From positions 23,109 through 87,108 of the forward strand of contig NZ_LFIP02000010.1 of NCBI RefSeq assembly GCF_001189235.2: a stretch of DNA of 64,000 nucleotides, in the 5' to 3' direction. Positions within the stretch are counted from its first letter, which is position 1; each line of letters starts with the position of its first letter. Below, one piece after another: positions 1 to 7,450 of this stretch. The position numbers and the translations under genes were made by a program. Source of the DNA: Bradyrhizobium embrapense. Lineage in GTDB: Bacteria; Pseudomonadota; Alphaproteobacteria; Rhizobiales; Xanthobacteraceae. The notes beneath the pieces were generated by a model that saw only the letters and a list, made by a program, of their open reading frames with translations, was not told the origin of the DNA and made no database searches.

Positions 1-1260
1 GGCGGCTTTGCCGTGCTGCTGGCCTTTCGTGTGCTGCAGGGATTTTCCGGCGGCGTCCTGATCCCCGCGGTGTTCTCCGCCGTGTTCATGCTGTTCCCGG
101 CGCGGCTCCATGCGGTGGCGACCACGATCGGCGGTGTCGTCGCGGTGCTCGCACCGACCGTCGGACCTGTTGTCGGCGGCTGGATCACGCAGACCTGGTC
201 TTGGCCGTGGCTGTTCCTGATCAACCTGATTCCGGGAACGATTGCGGCGATCGTCACGCCGCTGCTGCTTCCGAAGCAGAGCGCGAGTCTCCGCGCATTC
301 GCCAGACTGGACACGTGGTCGCTGGTCCTGCTCGCAGCGGCGCTCGCAAGCGTGATGATCGGCTTGAAGGAAGCGCCGCAGCGCGGCTGGGGCTCGATGT
401 TTTGCCTCAGCCTGCTGGCCGGAAGCATGGCCGGGATGGCGCTGCTGATCCGGCGCACGCTCCGCGCGGCACATCCGATCGCGCGATTGACGCTCTTCAG
501 GCGGCGTTCGTTCGCGATCGGCTGCGCGCTGAGCTTCTGCCTCGGCATCGGCCTCTATGGATCGACCTATCTGATGCCGGTGTTCCTCGGCTTCGTCCGC
601 CGCCATGATGCCTTCGAGATCGGCACCGTCATGCTGGTCACGGGAGTCGCACAGCTCGTCGCCGCGCCGCTGGCGGCCATCCTCGAAAGCCGTATCGGCG
701 CGCTTGCGTTGACGAGCGCGGGCTTCGCCCTGTTCGCGCTGGGTCTCGGCTTGAGCGCCTTTCAGCCCCGCACGGCAGATTTCGGAGAGATGTTCTGGCC
801 GCAAATCGTGCGCGGCGTCGCGATCATGTTCTGCCTGTTGCCGCCGACCCGCATTGCATTGGGTGCCTTGCCGGAGGCGGAGGTTGCCGATGCCAGCGGA
901 CTGTTCAACCTGATGCGCAATCTGGGTGGCGCGATCGGGATCGCCTTAATCGACACCATCCTCTACGGGCGAAGCCCAATTTATGGTGAGGATTTTCGTG
1001 CACGCCTGCTGGCAGGCGATCTCAACGCGGCACAGGCGATCGGCCTCGATCCAATGTTGCTGATCAACCGTCCGCCAGGTGCGCCGGACGAGGCGGCGGT
1101 GGCGTTTGTTCGACCGCTGGTCGAGCGGGCATCGCTCGCGCTCAGCGTCAACGAGGCATGGGCGCTGCTCGCCGGCGTGGCGATCGTCGGGCTTCTGCTG
1201 GTACCATTGGCGCGCGATCGGACGCCTGCATCGGTGCAGGTGCCGCGGAATGCCGTCTAG
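1..1260 (+). CDS. MFS multidrug exporter, DHA2/EmrB type (5'-truncated by window edge)
   Basis: C-terminal 420 or so residues of a proton-driven inner-membrane drug exporter; the frame is open back to base 1, so the true start lies upstream. The antiporter motif C is visible as APTVGPVVGGW near the visible N-terminus, followed by many hydrophobic helices, as in 14-helix EmrB/QacA-type carriers. The large soluble loop near residues 350-380 (RPPGAPDEAAVAF) is typical of DHA2 members. An EmrA-like fusion protein would be expected upstream, outside the window. The stop overlaps the convergent stop of the next gene (CTAG at 1257-1260). The substrate cannot be told from sequence. Confidence 0.85.
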   Translation, partial: GGFAVLLAFRVLQGFSGGVLIPAVFSAVFMLFPARLHAVATTIGGVVAVLAPTVGPVVGGWITQTWSWPWLFLINLIPGTIAAIVTPLLLPKQSASLRAFARLDTWSLVLLAAALASVMIGLKEAPQRGWGSMFCLSLLAGSMAGMALLIRRTLRAAHPIARLTLFRRRSFAIGCALSFCLGIGLYGSTYLMPVFLGFVRRHDAFEIGTVMLVTGVAQLVAAPLAAILESRIGALALTSAGFALFALGLGLSAFQPRTADFGEMFWPQIVRGVAIMFCLLPPTRIALGALPEAEVADASGLFNLMRNLGGAIGIALIDTILYGRSPIYGEDFRARLLAGDLNAAQAIGLDPMLLINRPPGAPDEAAVAFVRPLVERASLALSVNEAWALLAGVAIVGLLLVPLARDRTPASVQVPRNAV

Positions 1261-2009
1261 ATCGAGGACACGTTGCTGCGCCGCGCCGGCTCGATCAGCT
1301 CGCGCCGCGGGCCCGACAGCCGCTTGTACATGTGCACCATGAAGGCCATCCCGAACAGCGGCGTCGCCAGATTGATGATCGGGATCGAGACGAAGGCGGC
1401 GATGAACAGGCCGGCGGTGAACACGGCCGCGGCATTCTCCTTGCGCATCGCCTTGGCGTCATCAGGCGAGCGGAAGCGCATCGCGGCGAGCTCGAAATAT
1501 TCGCGCCCGAGCAGCCAGGCGGTCGCGATGAAGAAGATGATGAAGCCCGCGCCCGCGAACAGCACGAACGGCAGCGCGACCAGGTAGACCAGGACCGTCA
1601 GCAGTGCCGTCTTGACGCCTTCGATCGTCGCGAGCGTGACCGGCAGTGCGACGCCGGGATGGTCGGCCGGATAGTGCTCGCGCTCGACATGGTCGGCGAC
1701 GTCGTCGACGAACAGGCTCGCCACCAGCGAGGTGATCGCCGGCATCAGGAAGATGCCGCCGAGCACGACGCCGAGGCCGGCAGAGATCGAGATGATCCAG
1801 GACAGCACGTGCAGCGTGGAATGGAAGCCGGGGCCGAGCATGCCTTCGGCCCAGACCTCGCCGGTTTCGGCAAACCAGCTCAGCAGCCGCTGCAATCCGA
1901 TTGCCAGCACGGTGATCAGCACCAGCGCAAGGCCGATCGAGCGCCACAGGATCGTGCGCATCGGCGGCGACAGGATTTGCGAAAGCGCCTTGACGGCGGC
2001 GTCGAACAT
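1257..2009 (-). CDS. EI24/CysZ-like membrane protein
   Basis: Predicted 250-residue inner-membrane protein of the EI24 (DUF540, CysZ-like) family, with four or so long hydrophobic segments and the characteristic FDAAVKALSQILSPPMR start. CysZ of enterobacteria is a sulfate permease, but alphaproteobacterial members have no proven substrate, so transport is only inferred. The start at 2009 is preferred over an ATG 42 bases further upstream because AGAGGTAA lies just ahead of it and the family motif begins there. It stands alone, convergent with the exporter and followed by no obvious partner. Confidence 0.8.
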   Translation of the reverse strand: MFDAAVKALSQILSPPMRTILWRSIGLALVLITVLAIGLQRLLSWFAETGEVWAEGMLGPGFHSTLHVLSWIISISAGLGVVLGGIFLMPAITSLVASLFVDDVADHVEREHYPADHPGVALPVTLATIEGVKTALLTVLVYLVALPFVLFAGAGFIIFFIATAWLLGREYFELAAMRFRSPDDAKAMRKENAAAVFTAGLFIAAFVSIPIINLATPLFGMAFMVHMYKRLSGPRRELIEPARRSNVSSI

Positions 2010-2103
2010 GACCGGGTTACCTCTGCAAATTGACGAGCGAGAGGTAGCCACCCATTATGGCTTCGGCAAGTGCCGCGTGTGTCGCGATGAGAGTGTTAAT
2101 GCG

Positions 2104-3516
2104 CTAGGCGTCGAGCGGCTTGCCGCGGACGTTGGGTCCCCAGACTCCGATCGTAATGATCACGATGACCATCGCTGCGGTGATCAGGCCGAACACCCCA
2201 ATGGCGCCGGCCTCCTTCAACATGAACGCCACGATGAAGCCGGAGAAGGTCGCGCTGAGCCGGCTCATCGAATAGACGAGCCCTGCGGCGCGCGCCCGGA
2301 TCGCGGTCGGGAACACCTCGGTCTGGTAGGCGTGATAGGCATAGGACAGCGTCATGTTGGCGCCGGTCACCAGCACGCCGCTGGCGATCAGGAGCACCGG
2401 CTCGGTGAGCTGCGCGAAGGCGAGGCCGAACACCGAGATCGCGGCGGCGGCGCCGCAGATGATCCATTTGCGCTCGAAGCGGTCGGCGAAGGTTGCGGCC
2501 AGCAGCGGCGCGAGCGGATAGGCGAAGGCGATGATGAAGGAATATTGCAGGCTCTTGGTGACGTTGATGCCCTTCTCGACCAGCAGCGCTGGAACCCAGT
2601 TGGAGAAGCCGTAGACGCCGAACGCCTGGCACAGATTGAAGATCATGAACAGCAGGACGAGCGAGGCATAGGGCGGCCGGAACAGATCGGCATAGCCGGT
2701 CTCGATTGGCGCACGCGCCGGCGTGGTCGCTGCGGTGCGGACAGGGCGCGGCGCGGCGGCAGGCGATGCAGCCTCGAGCGTCCGCATGATCTTTTCGGCC
2801 TTGGCAAGGCGGCCATGCCGAGCCAGCCAGAGCGGGCTTTCCGGCACGTAGAGCCGCAGCACCCAGATGATCATGCTGGCGGCGGCGCCGATCAGCACCA
2901 CCCAGCGCCAGCCATCGACGCCGAAAGGCGACAGCGGCACCAGCCACCACGACAGCGCCGCGACAACAGGCACCGCCGACAGCATCACCGCCTGGTTAAT
3001 GGCAAAGGCCCGGCCGCGCATCCAGCTCGGCACCAGCTCGGTGATGTAGGCGTCGATGGTGATGACCTCGATGCCGATCCCGATCCCGGCGATGAAGCGC
3101 CACAGCAAGAGGCCGCCCGGCGTCGTCTGGCACGCCATAATCACCGACGCCGCGCTGTAGAACAGCAGCGAATAAGTGAACACGGTCTTGCGCCCGTAGC
3201 GATCGGCGAGAAAGCCGAGGCAGAAGGTGCCGATGAACAGGCCGGCGAAGGTCGCCGCGACGAAGGCGCCGATCCCAGAAAAGCCGAAGAACGCCTGGGT
3301 CGTCGTGGTCATCAGCCCGCTGCGGGCGAGGCCCGGCGCGATGTAGCCGGTGAAGAACAGATCGTAGATTTCGAAGCAGCCGCCGAGCGAGAGCAGGATC
3401 ACGAGCCGCCAGACATAGCCGGAAGTCGGCAGCGCCTCGAGCCGGCGCGAGATCTCGTCAGGTCCGCAAGTCGTGTTGGCAAGATCGGCAACCGAGCCGA
3501 GTTCGACGGCGCTCAT
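2104..3516 (-). CDS. MFS metabolite:H+ symporter
   Basis: About 470 residues with twelve predicted membrane helices and the loop 2-3 signature (GFLADRYGRKTVF), as in the sugar/metabolite:H+ symporter branch of the MFS (aromatic acid and dicarboxylate carriers). A central hydrophilic loop rich in Ala/Pro/Arg separates the two halves. The start at 3516 has GGGGAGGACC before it; a longer reading frame upstream lacks family similarity. It follows the LysR gene on the same strand, and both lie opposite a CoA-transferase/lyase pair, so it probably imports the acid those enzymes degrade. The actual substrate is unknown. Confidence 0.85.
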   Translation of the reverse strand: MSAVELGSVADLANTTCGPDEISRRLEALPTSGYVWRLVILLSLGGCFEIYDLFFTGYIAPGLARSGLMTTTTQAFFGFSGIGAFVAATFAGLFIGTFCLGFLADRYGRKTVFTYSLLFYSAASVIMACQTTPGGLLLWRFIAGIGIGIEVITIDAYITELVPSWMRGRAFAINQAVMLSAVPVVAALSWWLVPLSPFGVDGWRWVVLIGAAASMIIWVLRLYVPESPLWLARHGRLAKAEKIMRTLEAASPAAAPRPVRTAATTPARAPIETGYADLFRPPYASLVLLFMIFNLCQAFGVYGFSNWVPALLVEKGINVTKSLQYSFIIAFAYPLAPLLAATFADRFERKWIICGAAAAISVFGLAFAQLTEPVLLIASGVLVTGANMTLSYAYHAYQTEVFPTAIRARAAGLVYSMSRLSATFSGFIVAFMLKEAGAIGVFGLITAAMVIVIITIGVWGPNVRGKPLDA

Positions 3517-3611
3517 GATGGTCCTCCCCGAATGGTCCGGCGGCCGCCCTTCTTGCGAAGGCGTGCCGCTCCGGCATGTTTGGCGGCCGGGTGCCAGAAA
3601 TCCAGACGAAC

Positions 3612-3634
3612 ATATCGAAGGAACCGTTCGATAT
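3612..3634. promoter_or_regulatory. Inverted repeat upstream of the MFS gene
   Basis: ATATCGAA and TTCGATAT form perfect 8-base arms around a 7-base spacer, about 100 bases ahead of the MFS start and just after the LysR stop. It is a plausible binding site for a dimeric regulator such as the neighbouring LysR protein. No binding evidence exists. Confidence 0.45.
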
Positions 3635-3672
3635 TTTCGATAGCGTTGCTTCTGATGCGCTTGGAGGCACAT

Positions 3673-4596
3673 TTAGATCAGGAGCGTTGCCTCCCAGGCG
3701 CCGCGTCCGACCTGTTCGGCGATCAGGGAGCGGATCAGCCGGCACATCTCCTCCATGACGTAGGTCATCGGCCGGTTGCGCAGGCGGCAGAGATAGAGCG
3801 TCCGGCTCAGCTTCGGCTCGATCACCTCGCGTGCGACCAGCAATCGCGCTTTCAAGGGCTCGCTGACGAAGTGCGTCGTGGCGATCGTGCAGCCGAGACC
3901 TGCGGTCAGCGCGCCGATCATGCCGCTGGTCGAATTGAGGTGCAGGATGGCATTGGCCTCCAGCCGCTTCAGCGGCACGGGGTCATCCAATAGGGCGCGG
4001 GCCGACAGCCCGTGCCGCAGCAGGATCAGCGGCAGCTGTGCTACCTCGTCGAACGTGATCGGTCCCTTCTTGCCGATCAGCTTCTCCGTGCCGACGCAGA
4101 ACATCTGCTCCTCCAGCACCGGCTCGGCGATCAGATCCTTTTCCGACGGCGGATTGTAGACCAGTGCCAGGTCGACCTCGGAACTCATCAGATGCAGCAG
4201 TGTCGCGCCGGAGAGACTTTCGGTCAGCGACAGCTTCAGGTTGGGATACTTCGCCAGCACGGTGCGCATCAGCGGCACGCCGATCGCCTTCATGCCGGAA
4301 TTGGCCATGCCGATCGAGATCTCGCCGGCAATCGCGCTGCCGCCTTCCTTGATTTCGCGCTCGGCCGCCGCCATCGCCCGCAGGATTATGCGGGCATGCT
4401 CGTACAGCCGCTCACCTGCCGCGGTCGGTTCCATGCCGCGCGGCTTGCGCTCGAACAGCGGTGTGGCGAATTCCGCCTCCAGATTGGCGATGTGGTGGCT
4501 GAGCGCAGATTGCGCGACATTGGCCTGATCCGCCGCCCGCGACAGGTTGCGCTGCTCGTAAACTGCGATGAAATAGCGGAGCTGGCGTGAATCCAT
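3673..4596 (-). CDS. LysR-family transcriptional regulator
   Basis: A 307-residue LysR-type regulator. Residues 1-60 carry the winged helix-turn-helix (MDSRQLRYFIAVYEQRNLSR, AQSALSHHIANLE) and the remainder is a periplasmic-binding-protein-like effector domain, of normal family length. The N-terminus resembles Nac/CbL-like LysR members that act on nitrogen or carbon catabolic genes. It is divergent from the CoA-transferase gene at 4717 and upstream of the MFS gene on its own strand, so it most likely controls both. A palindrome lies in the divergent interval. The inducer is probably the transported acid or its CoA ester (inference). Confidence 0.9.
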   Translation of the reverse strand: MDSRQLRYFIAVYEQRNLSRAADQANVAQSALSHHIANLEAEFATPLFERKPRGMEPTAAGERLYEHARIILRAMAAAEREIKEGGSAIAGEISIGMANSGMKAIGVPLMRTVLAKYPNLKLSLTESLSGATLLHLMSSEVDLALVYNPPSEKDLIAEPVLEEQMFCVGTEKLIGKKGPITFDEVAQLPLILLRHGLSARALLDDPVPLKRLEANAILHLNSTSGMIGALTAGLGCTIATTHFVSEPLKARLLVAREVIEPKLSRTLYLCRLRNRPMTYVMEEMCRLIRSLIAEQVGRGAWEATLLI

Positions 4597-4619
4597 ACGG
4601 GATGAGCGTTCTAAAACGA

Positions 4620-4634
4620 CGAATAGACTATTCG
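4620..4634. promoter_or_regulatory. Palindrome in the LysR / CoA-transferase divergent promoter
   Basis: CGAATAG-A-CTATTCG is a perfect inverted repeat with 7-base arms, 24 bases from the LysR start and 83 bases from the CoA-transferase start. This is where a LysR autoregulatory and activator site is normally found. Assignment to this LysR is inference. Confidence 0.5.
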
Positions 4635-4716
4635 ACAGATTATATTTTTCAGATAGCGTGCGGAAGCCTAACCTGCGCCGATCACTCAAACGAGCGCAAC
4701 GAGCACGGAGAAACCG

Positions 4717-5886
4717 ATGACCGGGAGCGGACTGCCGCTGGAGGGCGTGAGGGTCATCGAGATGACCCACATGGTGATGGGGCCGACCTGCGGCATGATC
4801 CTGGCGCAACTCGGCGCCGAAGTGATCAAGGTCGAGCCTCCCGCCGGCGACAAGACCCGCTCGCTCGGCGGTATGGGCGTCTCGTTCTTCCCGCTGTTCA
4901 ATCGCGGCAAGCGCAGCGTCGTGCTCGACCTCGCCAAGCCCGAGGACCGCGACACGATGCACCGGCTGCTCGCGAGCGCCGACGTGTTCCTGGAGAATTT
5001 CCGCGACGGACAGCTCGACAAGCAGGGGCTCGGGCCTGAGGAGCTGCGCGCGAAGTATCCGCATCTGATCATCGCCGGCCACAAGGGCTTTCTCTCCGGG
5101 CCCTACGATCACCGGCCGGCGCTCGACGAGGTCGTGCAGATGATGTCCGGGCTCGCGGCGATGACCGGCACGCGCGACAAGCCGCAGCGCGTCGGCTCTT
5201 CCGCCAACGACATCATGGGCGGCATGTTCGGCGTGATCTCGATCCTCGCCGCGCTCTACCAGAAGCGCGGCGGCAACACTGATGGCGCCGACATCCGCAT
5301 CGGCCTGTTCGAGAACTGCCTGTTCCTGGTTGCCCAGCACATGGTCGAATACGAGATGACCGGGCGCAAGCCGCGCTCGATGCCGGAGCGCGAGCATGCC
5401 TGGCCGATCTACGACATCTTCGATACCGCCGGCGGCGATCGCATCTTCATCGGGGTCGTCACCGAAGGCCATTGGCAGAGTTTTTGCCGCGAGTTCGGTT
5501 TGCAGGAGTTCGCGGACGATCCGTCGTTGAGCTCGACCACGGACCGCATCATGGCGCGCGACCGCATCATTCCGCGCGTCGCCGAGGTGATCGAGGGCTG
5601 GAACGTCGCCGACCTCTCGGCGCGGCTCGACGCGCTCAACATCTGTTTCTCGCCGATCAACCGGCCCGAGGACCTTTTGCAGGACCCGCATGTGTTGCGT
5701 CCGGGTGGACTCGTCAACAATGTCAACGCTGACGGCAAGCCGTTCCGCGTCCCTGCGCTGCCGGTCGAGTGGAACGGCAGCAACATCGGCGAAGGCCTGA
5801 CAGTGCCGGTGCTTGGCGCCGATACCGATGATGTGCGCGCTGAACTCGCGCAACAGACAATTTCATCAACCGGAAACGCTGCGTGA
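4717..5886 (+). CDS. CaiB/BaiF family III CoA-transferase
   Basis: A 389-residue family III CoA-transferase, which moves CoA between carboxylic acids (commonly from succinyl-CoA) in the cytoplasm. The N-terminus LEGVRVIEMTHMVMGPTCG and the motif GAEVIKVEPPAGD are typical, and the Asp in SANDIMGGMFG (around residue 170) aligns with the family catalytic aspartate. The length is normal. The stop is 7 bases before the lyase gene, so the two are one transcription unit. The acid activated is not evident; a branched 3-hydroxy acid is suggested by the partner lyase. Confidence 0.88.
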   Translation: MTGSGLPLEGVRVIEMTHMVMGPTCGMILAQLGAEVIKVEPPAGDKTRSLGGMGVSFFPLFNRGKRSVVLDLAKPEDRDTMHRLLASADVFLENFRDGQLDKQGLGPEELRAKYPHLIIAGHKGFLSGPYDHRPALDEVVQMMSGLAAMTGTRDKPQRVGSSANDIMGGMFGVISILAALYQKRGGNTDGADIRIGLFENCLFLVAQHMVEYEMTGRKPRSMPEREHAWPIYDIFDTAGGDRIFIGVVTEGHWQSFCREFGLQEFADDPSLSSTTDRIMARDRIIPRVAEVIEGWNVADLSARLDALNICFSPINRPEDLLQDPHVLRPGGLVNNVNADGKPFRVPALPVEWNGSNIGEGLTVPVLGADTDDVRAELAQQTISSTGNAA

Positions 5887-5893
5887 GGCTGAC

Positions 5894-6841
5894 ATGACCC
5901 GCGTCCACGATATCTATCCCAACGACAAGGTAAGCCTGCGCGAGGTCGGTCTGCGCGACGGCCTGCAGCTCGTGAAGACATTCCCCTCCACCGCGGCGAA
6001 GCAGCGCTGGGTGCGCGACGAATATGCCGCCGGCGTCCGGCACTTCGAGGTCGGCTCGTTCCTGCCGGCCAAGACCTTTCCGCAGTTCGTCGATGTCCGC
6101 GATGTGGTTGCCACCATCGCATCGCTGCCCGGGGCGCATGGCATCGCGCTGGCGCTGAACGAGCGCGGCGTCAACGAGGCGCTGGCCTCCGGGGTCGCCG
6201 AGATCGCTTCGGTGGTGTCGGCGACCGAGGAGCACAGCCAGGCCAATGCCAACCGCTCGCGCGAGTCGGCAATCGCGAACATCAAGCGTCTCTGCGAGCT
6301 GCGCGACGCCAGCGCACACAAGCCGCTGGTCAATGCCGCGATCTCGATGGGGCTGGGCTGCTCAATCGTGGGTGCGGTCGATCCGAAGGAAGTGCTGCGC
6401 CTCACCGAGAAGCTCTACGAGGTCGGCGTCGACATGGTCGCGATCGCCGACACCGTCGGCTATGCCGGGCCGAAGCAGGTCGGCGAGCTGACGCGGGGCG
6501 CGGTGAGGATCGCAGGCTCCAGGCCGGTCTGCGTCCATCTGCACGACACCCGCGGCATGGGCATCGCCAATGCCTCCGCCGCGCTCGACGAGGGCGCCCG
6601 CGTGCTCGACGGCTCGCTCGGCGGTCTCGGCGGCTGCCCGTTCGCGCCGGGCGCGACCGGCAATGTCGTGTTCGAGGACCTCGTCTTCCTCTGCGAGAGC
6701 AAGGGATTTCCGACCGGCATCGATCTCGACCGGCTGGTCGAGGTGCGCGCGATCCTGAAGGCCGAGATGCCGAACGAGCAGCTCTACGGCGGCCTCGCCC
6801 GCGCCGGCCTGCCGCGCGGCACCAACGCGAAGGCGGCGTGA
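5894..6841 (+). CDS. Hydroxymethylglutaryl-CoA lyase-family protein
   Basis: A 315-residue DRE-TIM lyase that cleaves a 3-hydroxy-3-methyl acyl-CoA, for example HMG-CoA to acetoacetate and acetyl-CoA. Visible catalytic elements are LREVGLRDGLQ at the N-terminus (Arg-Asp pair), the metal-binding VHLHDTRG, and the GGLGGCPFAPGATGN loop with the catalytic cysteine. It lies directly after the CoA-transferase, so the pair could activate then split a free acid such as 3-hydroxy-3-methylglutarate or citramalate. Family members differ in substrate, so mvaB is not assigned. Confidence 0.88.
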   Translation: MTRVHDIYPNDKVSLREVGLRDGLQLVKTFPSTAAKQRWVRDEYAAGVRHFEVGSFLPAKTFPQFVDVRDVVATIASLPGAHGIALALNERGVNEALASGVAEIASVVSATEEHSQANANRSRESAIANIKRLCELRDASAHKPLVNAAISMGLGCSIVGAVDPKEVLRLTEKLYEVGVDMVAIADTVGYAGPKQVGELTRGAVRIAGSRPVCVHLHDTRGMGIANASAALDEGARVLDGSLGGLGGCPFAPGATGNVVFEDLVFLCESKGFPTGIDLDRLVEVRAILKAEMPNEQLYGGLARAGLPRGTNAKAA

Positions 6842-6848
6842 CGCCTGC

Positions 6849-6863
6849 GTAGCCCGGATGGAG
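6849..6863. repeat. Truncated half of the dispersed GTAGCCCGGATG palindrome
   Basis: Fifteen bases identical to the left arm start of the three full copies elsewhere in the window (near 21.7, 41.4 and 59.7 kb). It lies between the lyase stop and the nikR stop with no right arm, so it looks like a decayed copy. Confidence 0.45.
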
Positions 6864-6873
6864 GCACGCAAGC

Positions 6874-7311
6874 TCAATCGTGCCGGTGCCCCCGCTTGCG
6901 CGGCTTCTTGTCCGCCGCTGTCGGGATCATCACGACGCGGCCGTAGCGCACCCCGCGCTCGGCGATGACGTGGTCGGCGAGGTGGCGGACCTCGCTGCTG
7001 GCGCCCTTCAGCGCCGTCACCTCCATGCAGCTGTCGTCGTCGAGATGCACATGCAGCGTGGCCAACGACAGATCGTGATGGCCATGGAAATTCTGCACCA
7101 GCCGCTTCGACAGGTCGCGCGCGGCGTGATCGTAGACATAGACCAGTGCCGCGACGCATTGCCCTGACGGCGCGTGCTCCGCGCTCTGTTGCAGGCCGGC
7201 GCGCGCGAGATCGCGGATGATCTCGGAGCGGTTCTGATAGCCGCGCGCTTCGGCGGCGGCGTCGATCTCCGCGAGCAGATCATCCTCGATGGTAATGGTG
7301 ATGCGTTGCAT
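6874..7311 (-). CDS. nikR: Nickel-responsive regulator NikR
   Basis: A 145-residue ribbon-helix-helix/ACT-domain repressor that senses Ni(II). Residues 1-45 form the DNA-binding ribbon-helix-helix (MQRITITIEDDLLAEID). The square-planar nickel ligands of E. coli NikR are present at the same numbers: His76, His87, His89 and Cys95 (FHGHHD, LHVHL, DSCME). A short basic and histidine-containing tail (KKPRKRGHRHD) extends the end. It is divergent from a TonB-dependent receptor, and the interval holds a canonical NikR operator, so it probably represses the receptor and itself when nickel is plentiful. Confidence 0.96.
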   Translation of the reverse strand: MQRITITIEDDLLAEIDAAAEARGYQNRSEIIRDLARAGLQQSAEHAPSGQCVAALVYVYDHAARDLSKRLVQNFHGHHDLSLATLHVHLDDDSCMEVTALKGASSEVRHLADHVIAERGVRYGRVVMIPTAADKKPRKRGHRHD

Positions 7312-7333
7312 GGACTATCCGTCTTGGTCGTCA

Positions 7334-7361
7334 GTATGACATTGATCTTGAATCATCATAC
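7334..7361. promoter_or_regulatory. NikR operator
   Basis: GTATGA - 16 bases - TCATAC, a perfect 6-base inverted repeat with the exact arms and spacing of the E. coli nik operator. It lies 22 bases ahead of the nikR start and ahead of the TonB-receptor gene, so it can serve both directions. Confidence 0.9.
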
Positions 7362-7450
7362 CGAGCTTGCTAGCGTCGTTTCGCCGGGATTGGTTTGGGC
7401 TGGTGCGGTCGTCGCGTGACTGTAGCAGGTATCATGCGGGGGCATGCGCA

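Noticed and set aside
1158..2033. Long plus-strand open frame over the CysZ-like gene
   Set aside because: Arg/Glu/Gln-rich antisense translation of a high-GC gene with no recognisable family; the minus-strand gene has clear membrane helices and a ribosome site.
4597..5853. N-terminal extension of the LysR frame across the CoA-transferase gene
   Set aside because: The open frame continues by chance antisense to the transferase; LysR family similarity begins exactly at MDSRQLRYF at 4596.
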